Assembly: GCF_008801695.1 (NCBI RefSeq)
Contig: NZ_VZPF01000052.1
Coordinates: forward strand, 1 to 37,768
Source of the DNA: Pantoea stewartii subsp. stewartii
GTDB taxonomy: Bacteria > Pseudomonadota > Gammaproteobacteria > Enterobacterales > Enterobacteriaceae
DNA: 37,768 nt
Reading direction: 5' to 3'
Shown here: positions 34,672 through 37,768 of the stretch, piece after piece
Layout: every line of letters starts with the position of its first letter
Position numbering within the stretch: the first letter of the stretch is position 1
Notes under the pieces: model-generated
What the model saw: only the letters and a program-made list of their open reading frames with translations
What the model was told of the DNA's origin: nothing
The model's database searches: none
Made by a program: the position numbers and the translations under genes

Positions 34672-36138
34672 TCAGTACGCGCCGTCGCGGCGTAATACCA
34701 CACCGGCTGTTTTAAACAGGATGGCAATATCCGTCCACAGCGCCCAGTTTTTGACATACCAGGAATCAAAGTAGACACGGGTATCGTAGTCAATGTCGTT
34801 ACGTCCGCTCACCTGCCACAGGCCGGTCATCCCGGGCTTCGCCATCAGATAGTAATCCACGTCGCCGGCATAACGTTCCAGTTCCGCTTCGATAACCGGA
34901 CGTGGGCCGACCAGGCTCATTTCACCCCGAATTACGTTCCAGAGCTGAGGTAACTCATCCAGGCTGGTTTTGCGCAGGAAGCCCCCGATGCGGGTAATGC
35001 GCGGATCATTTTTCAGCTTGAAGTCTTTGTCCCATTCGCGACGCGCTTCTTCGCTGGTCGCCAGCAGGTTTTCCAGCACCTCTTTGGAATTGGTGACCAT
35101 CGAACGGAACTTCAGACATTTAAATTTCTTGCCATCCTGACTCACGCGCTCGTGACCATAAATGGCATTACCGCCATCACGCTTCACCATATAGCAAAGT
35201 AAGGCAAAAACCGGTGCCAGGAAGAGCAGCAGCAGCGAAGCTACCACAATATCAAATCCCCGTTTCAGGAAGCGTGACGAATGCTTCGCCAGGTTATTGC
35301 TGACGCGCAGAATCATCACTTCATGGCTGAAGATAAAGGACATGTCTGTGCCGTAAAGCGGTACACCGCGTAATGTTGGGATAACCGACACGGAACGGCA
35401 GTTCATTTTAGACAAGAATTTCAGCCAGCGGTCGCGCTCAGGCTGCTGTTCGTATTCCATTGCCACAATGAACTGCACATTGTCACGGTCGATGGTCTGC
35501 CAGTTAATATCGTTGGCGGAGATAACAGGCACACCATTAACGCTCTGCTGCAGCGGTGCGTCTTCAACGGAAATAAACGCCTGAACGTTATACCCGAGAA
35601 TCTCCTCGCTTTGTAATGCGGCGTAAGCTTCGGTAGCGTTACGGCCCGAGCCAATGATAATGGTTTCTTTTTGCCATTGTCCGGCCCGGTTAATCGCGCT
35701 TTTCACGCCTGCACGCATTAACGGCAGCAACAGCAGGGCATAGCTCCAGCTGAACACCCAGACCATGCGGGAGAAGTCCCATTTGGAGAAGGCGATTAAC
35801 GCCAGATCCAGCAGAGAGAACACGACGAGGGTTTTAACAATCTCTTTCAGTTCAAACCAAAAAGGTTTGCGGTAGGTATAGTGACGCAGGCGCATCCAGA
35901 ACCAACCGGTGCAAAGCACCGACATAATAAACTGCGCAATAAAACGGTTCTCAATTTGATGGGGTGGAATAAAGGCATCAAGGTCGCCCCAAATTCCCTG
36001 CACGGTCGCGGCAGAGAGAAACAGCGCTAAATTCAGCGCAATGAGATCTGAAAAACTTAACGCAAGCTTTACAAGAATATTTTTACGAAGACCGCTCCAC
36101 GAGCGAGTCGCATTGTTCATTACAATTGTACTTGCCAT
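34672..36138 (-). CDS. wbaP: Undecaprenyl-phosphate galactose/glucose phosphotransferase WbaP
   Basis: 488 residues from this start (Salmonella WbaP 476). It transfers galactose-1-phosphate or glucose-1-phosphate from the UDP-sugar to undecaprenyl phosphate, the first step of O-antigen, capsule or exopolysaccharide repeat units. About four N-terminal helices (from residue 22) are followed by a cytoplasmic NAD-like domain (IIIGSGRNATEAY) and a C-terminal bacterial sugar transferase domain (about 290-488; KFRSMV, TSLDELPQLWN, MSLVGPRP, GLWQVSGR, end RRDGAY). ATG 36138 has GCAGG upstream; ATG 36186 would add 16 residues. The rest of a polysaccharide cluster is not beside it. Confidence 0.92.
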   Translation of the reverse strand: MASTIVMNNATRSWSGLRKNILVKLALSFSDLIALNLALFLSAATVQGIWGDLDAFIPPHQIENRFIAQFIMSVLCTGWFWMRLRHYTYRKPFWFELKEIVKTLVVFSLLDLALIAFSKWDFSRMVWVFSWSYALLLLPLMRAGVKSAINRAGQWQKETIIIGSGRNATEAYAALQSEEILGYNVQAFISVEDAPLQQSVNGVPVISANDINWQTIDRDNVQFIVAMEYEQQPERDRWLKFLSKMNCRSVSVIPTLRGVPLYGTDMSFIFSHEVMILRVSNNLAKHSSRFLKRGFDIVVASLLLLFLAPVFALLCYMVKRDGGNAIYGHERVSQDGKKFKCLKFRSMVTNSKEVLENLLATSEEARREWDKDFKLKNDPRITRIGGFLRKTSLDELPQLWNVIRGEMSLVGPRPVIEAELERYAGDVDYYLMAKPGMTGLWQVSGRNDIDYDTRVYFDSWYVKNWALWTDIAILFKTAGVVLRRDGAY

Positions 36139-36287
36139 AAAACCTGCTCTCTTTAATGAAGTAAAAGATGGCCTGACCAGAATCAAGTACGCGTTCAGGG
36201 GTTAACGACTGAAAACCCGAAACCGGGACGTTTTCAGTTTGTTACAGTCATTAGAGCCATTAACGCTGCAAAAAACAGATTCTCTAA

Positions 36288-36305
36288 ACGTGAGACAAGT
36301 CACGT
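36288..36305. promoter_or_regulatory. CRP-like dyad upstream of wbaP
   Basis: A perfect inverted repeat ACGTGA-GACAAG-TCACGT has the spacing of a CRP site (GTGA-N6-TCAC) but C/G in place of the outer T/A. It could bind CRP or a relative. Confidence 0.4.
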
Positions 36306-36357
36306 AAAAATGCAGCACTGGAGAAGAGTATGCAGGAGATGTTTGACAGAGTTAATA

Positions 36358-36371
36358 CGGAATAATTCTTA
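36358..36371 (-). promoter_or_regulatory. RcsAB-like box upstream of wbaP
   Basis: The minus strand reads TAAGAATTATTCCG, which agrees at 11 of 14 positions with the RcsAB consensus TRVGAAWAWTSYGR known from colanic acid and amylovoran genes. Rcs phosphorelay control of an exopolysaccharide initiating transferase would make sense. Confidence 0.45.
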
Positions 36372-36517
36372 AAAAGTCAGGGGATAATCGCGCGGGTTTT
36401 GTTTAAGTTATTGATATGCAGAATATTGTATCAGAGATAAGCGTGATGCACGGAGATATTCAGGTCCATTTTTAGGAATTACCGCCAAACGGGCTGACTG
36501 GCGGTAATCCTCCGGGC

Positions 36518-36720
36518 TTACGCGGGTTTTTTTAATACCCAGCGGTCTTGTTGTTTATCGTAATGACCGATCGCTAATATCACTTCTTTACCGTCGATCC
36601 AGGCCGGTACGCTGGTTTCCTGATCCCAGCCGTCAAGCTGATAACTCAGGCCGGGATTGGTGTGGCAGGGAATACTCACCGTCACCGGGTCTTCGCTGCT
36701 GAATTCCGCATCAACAATTT
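36518..36720 (-). pseudogene. 3' fragment of an unrecognised gene cut by IS1
   Basis: The minus-strand frame runs out of IS1 and continues for about 66 codons (IVDAEFSSEDPVTVSIPCHT ... QQDRWVLKKPA) to TAA at 36518-36520. The open frame, good codon use and domain-like sequence suggest it is the C-terminal end of a real protein whose start was lost at the IS1 boundary (36721). I do not recognise the family. It contains one cysteine and no membrane segment. Confidence 0.6.
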
Positions 36721-36734
36721 GGTGATGACTCCAA

Positions 36735-37429
36735 TTAGTAGAACATATGCCTCTCGATGAAGGCACCGATGACTTTTTCGTGGATCTCGATGGAACGAGA
36801 GAAACAAATTGTTTTGCGCGCCAGTCGCTTGATACGGGTGCGAAGCGTCAGGTTGTTACGTTCAATGCGTTGCGTAAATATCTTGCCCGTAAGGTGCTTA
36901 TCCTTCGGAACCTCTCTGGCATAACTGCCCCAGTCGTCGCTGGTTATCATACCGATGGTGAAGGGCTCCAGTAACGCCAGCAGCTCACGGCAGGTTTCAT
37001 CGGTTCGGGGACCGAAGGTGTAAGCCAGTACACCGCCTGTTTTGGTGTTGTACGCGTACCAGAGCCAGTGCTGAACAGCTTTACTGCCAACAAAGGACCA
37101 CTGTTCATCGAGTTCACAGATAAGAGCTACGTCGGCGTGAGCGACCGGAGAAGAGGTTACCCGGCGGGGCGAGAGCTTTTTAAAGCGCGTATGACGGTGT
37201 TGATGCCGATCTTCAGCGTTCTGGCGGTATCACGGACACCAGCGCCATTGAAGGCCATCTCAGTGATTTGCTCTTTGGCTCCCGGCTTTCGCGCTTCATA
37301 GCAGTAGCTAAGCTGGAAAACGCGGCGACAGCGCTGACACCTGAATCGTTCGCGTTTAGTTGGGCTAAGGCCATGTCGATAAACATCATCGGAATCACAA
37401 CGAGGGCAATGAACAGTAACTGTAGCCAG
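36735..37429 (-). CDS. insAB: IS1-family transposase InsAB' (programmed -1 frameshift)
   Basis: Frame 1 (InsA, 37429-37157, 90 residues) has the zinc-finger part HCPRCDSDDVYRHG ... FRCQRCRRVFQ and the helix-turn-helix NGAGVRDTARTLKIGINTVI. It begins at CTG, where classic IS1 uses GTG; GAGGTG lies upstream. Frame 2 (InsB) is open from before the InsA stop to TAA at 36735, with the catalytic region ALICELDEQWSF, SDDWGSYAREVPK and QRIERNNLTLR. A slippery TTTAAAA heptamer at 37178-37184, in the correct phase, can join them by -1 frameshifting. The DDE-fold residues look intact. Confidence 0.88.
37157..37429 (-). CDS. insA: IS1 repressor/transposase subunit InsA
   Basis: The 90-residue InsA frame of the element above. 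InsA alone binds the IS1 ends and represses transposition. It has a four-cysteine zinc motif (CPRC...CQRC) and a helix-turn-helix. The start is a non-standard CTG codon; no ATG, GTG or TTG is available in frame before the conserved sequence. Confidence 0.75.
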   Translation of the reverse strand: MATVTVHCPRCDSDDVYRHGLSPTKRERFRCQRCRRVFQLSYCYEARKPGAKEQITEMAFNGAGVRDTARTLKIGINTVIRALKSSRPAG

Positions 37430-37487
37430 GAGGACACCTCAAATAACTGTAGGATATCACATAATCCAACTATTTAGAGGCATTACC

Positions 37488-37592
37488 AAAATATACCAAT
37501 AAATAAAATGAGTTGCCAACAGTCATTGAGTCTGAAGAAATTAAAGATAATACCCGTTCCCGCCAGAGCAATTGCTAATGTAACCATCACAA
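37488..37592 (-). pseudogene. Fragment of a hydrophobic protein gene between IS1 and the miniature element
   Basis: On the minus strand ATG 37587 opens MVTLAIALAGTGIIFNFFRL and continues NDCWQLILFIGIF to the IS1 boundary, stopping two codons inside IS1. It looks like one to two membrane helices of a truncated membrane protein. The frame may begin further upstream, but that part is replaced by the miniature element. The family is unknown. Confidence 0.35.
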
Positions 37593-37765
37593 GGCTTTGT
37601 TGAATAATAGGTAATCATTCTGTTTTGTCTGCACTGTTTTGGTAGAAAACGCTGATGCCAGACAGAACACCGTCATACGCAAGCATGTAACGCATTGATT
37701 TTATGTTATCTGAAACAACCGTTTTCATAGTACCACAGCATAAAATCCATTTATTCAACAAAGCC
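37593..37765. mobile_element. 173-bp non-autonomous element with IS903-type ends
   Basis: Perfect 15-bp terminal inverted repeats GGCTTTGTTGAATAA (37593-37607 and complement of 37751-37765) match the ends of IS903 (IS5 family). The left flank is CCATCACAA. The right flank begins CCA and then the window ends, as expected for the 9-bp duplication typical of IS903. No transposase is encoded; the inside carries only a 37-codon ORF. This is the structure of a MITE mobilised by an IS903-like transposase. Confidence 0.75.
37615..37728 (-). CDS. 37-residue ORF inside the miniature element
   Basis: The minus-strand frame from ATG 37728 reads MKTVVSDNIKSMRYMLAYDG then VLSGISVFYQNSADKTE and TGA at 37615-37617. 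There is no clear ribosome site. No family is recognised. It may be a captured fragment of a longer gene or chance. Confidence 0.3.
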   Translation of the reverse strand: MKTVVSDNIKSMRYMLAYDGVLSGISVFYQNSADKTE

Positions 37766-37768
37766 CCA

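Larger units (their letters stand above)
36139..36517 (-). promoter_or_regulatory. Long upstream regulatory region of wbaP
   Basis: About 380 bases without a gene. Read on the minus strand it holds an RcsAB-like box about 220 bp and a CRP-like dyad about 150 bp before the wbaP start. A hairpin ATTACCGCC...GGCGGTAAT (36478-36508) just past the gene fragment at 36518 may end transcription entering from that side. No JUMPstart/ops element is seen. Confidence 0.45.
36721..37487 (-). mobile_element. IS1-family insertion sequence, complete (767 bp)
   Basis: Both ends carry IS1-type imperfect inverted repeats: GGTGATGACTCCAATTAGTA from 36721 on the plus strand and GGTAATGCCTCTAAATAGTT from 37487 on the minus strand. 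The length of 767 bp is normal for IS1 (768). The genes insA and insB are intact in the minus direction with a frameshift signal between them. The flanks (CAACAATTT before, AAAATATAC after) are not a target duplication. Confidence 0.92.

Noticed and set aside
36187..36517. JUMPstart/ops element expected for polysaccharide genes
   Set aside because: No GGCGGTAGCGTG-like sequence on the minus strand. The GGCGGTAAT at 36500 belongs to a hairpin next to the gene fragment.
1..37768. Replication-terminus Ter sites, matS sites, CRISPR repeats, tRNA or rRNA genes
   Set aside because: Reading both strands gave no TGTTGTAACTA-type Ter core, no full GTGACRNYGTCAC, no regularly spaced repeats, and no cloverleaf-like gene.

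Overview
The window is a stretch of enterobacterial (order Enterobacterales) chromosome. Almost every gene is the ortholog of a known E. coli K-12 gene, but the proteins are diverged (CspC is the exception and looks identical). Gene content and order (rnd directly beside minCDE, no nhaB, umuDC or mgrB in their usual places, an extra metallo-hydrolase after yebO, an exopolysaccharide-type WbaP) fit a non-E. coli lineage best, perhaps Erwiniaceae (Erwinia/Pantoea-like). The species cannot be fixed from sequence reading alone.

Left part (1-8.6 kb): the 3' end of an IS66-family element has cut the MFS gene yebQ in half. Then come kdgR (IclR-type regulator), yobH, yebO, a NAPE-PLD-like metallo-hydrolase, a shortened yobF with cspC, rlmA, yobD and the mannose PTS operon manXYZ.

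Centre (8.6-23.5 kb): yoaE, preceded by a small translationally coupled ORF; the c-di-GMP phosphodiesterase gene pdeD; sdaA; nudL-pabB; yoaH; a RidA-like gene (yoaB); an unlisted 55-aa two-helix membrane protein; the helicase gene yoaA; tsaB; the lipoprotein gene yeaY; fadD with a FadR box and a CRP-like site; and rnd.

Right part (23.5-33.4 kb): minCDE, ycgL, ycgM, ycgN, dsbB, fadR with a FadR box in its own promoter, ycgB and dadA-dadX. fadD and its repressor/sensor gene fadR are both here, each with a recognisable FadR operator.

Right end (33.4-37.8 kb): this is the accessory part. A Bcr/CflA-type drug exporter is followed by an orphan wbaP (undecaprenyl-phosphate sugar-1-phosphate transferase). 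Its long upstream region holds an RcsAB-box-like sequence and a CRP-like dyad. Next are a gene fragment, a complete IS1-family element without target duplication, a second gene fragment, and a 173-bp non-autonomous element with IS903-type ends.

No tRNA, rRNA, CRISPR array or prophage was seen. The most notable items are the IS903-type miniature element, the TAATG-coupled small ORF upstream of yoaE, the loss of a metal ligand in the metallo-hydrolase, the frameshifted yobF, and the orphan wbaP with its regulatory region.
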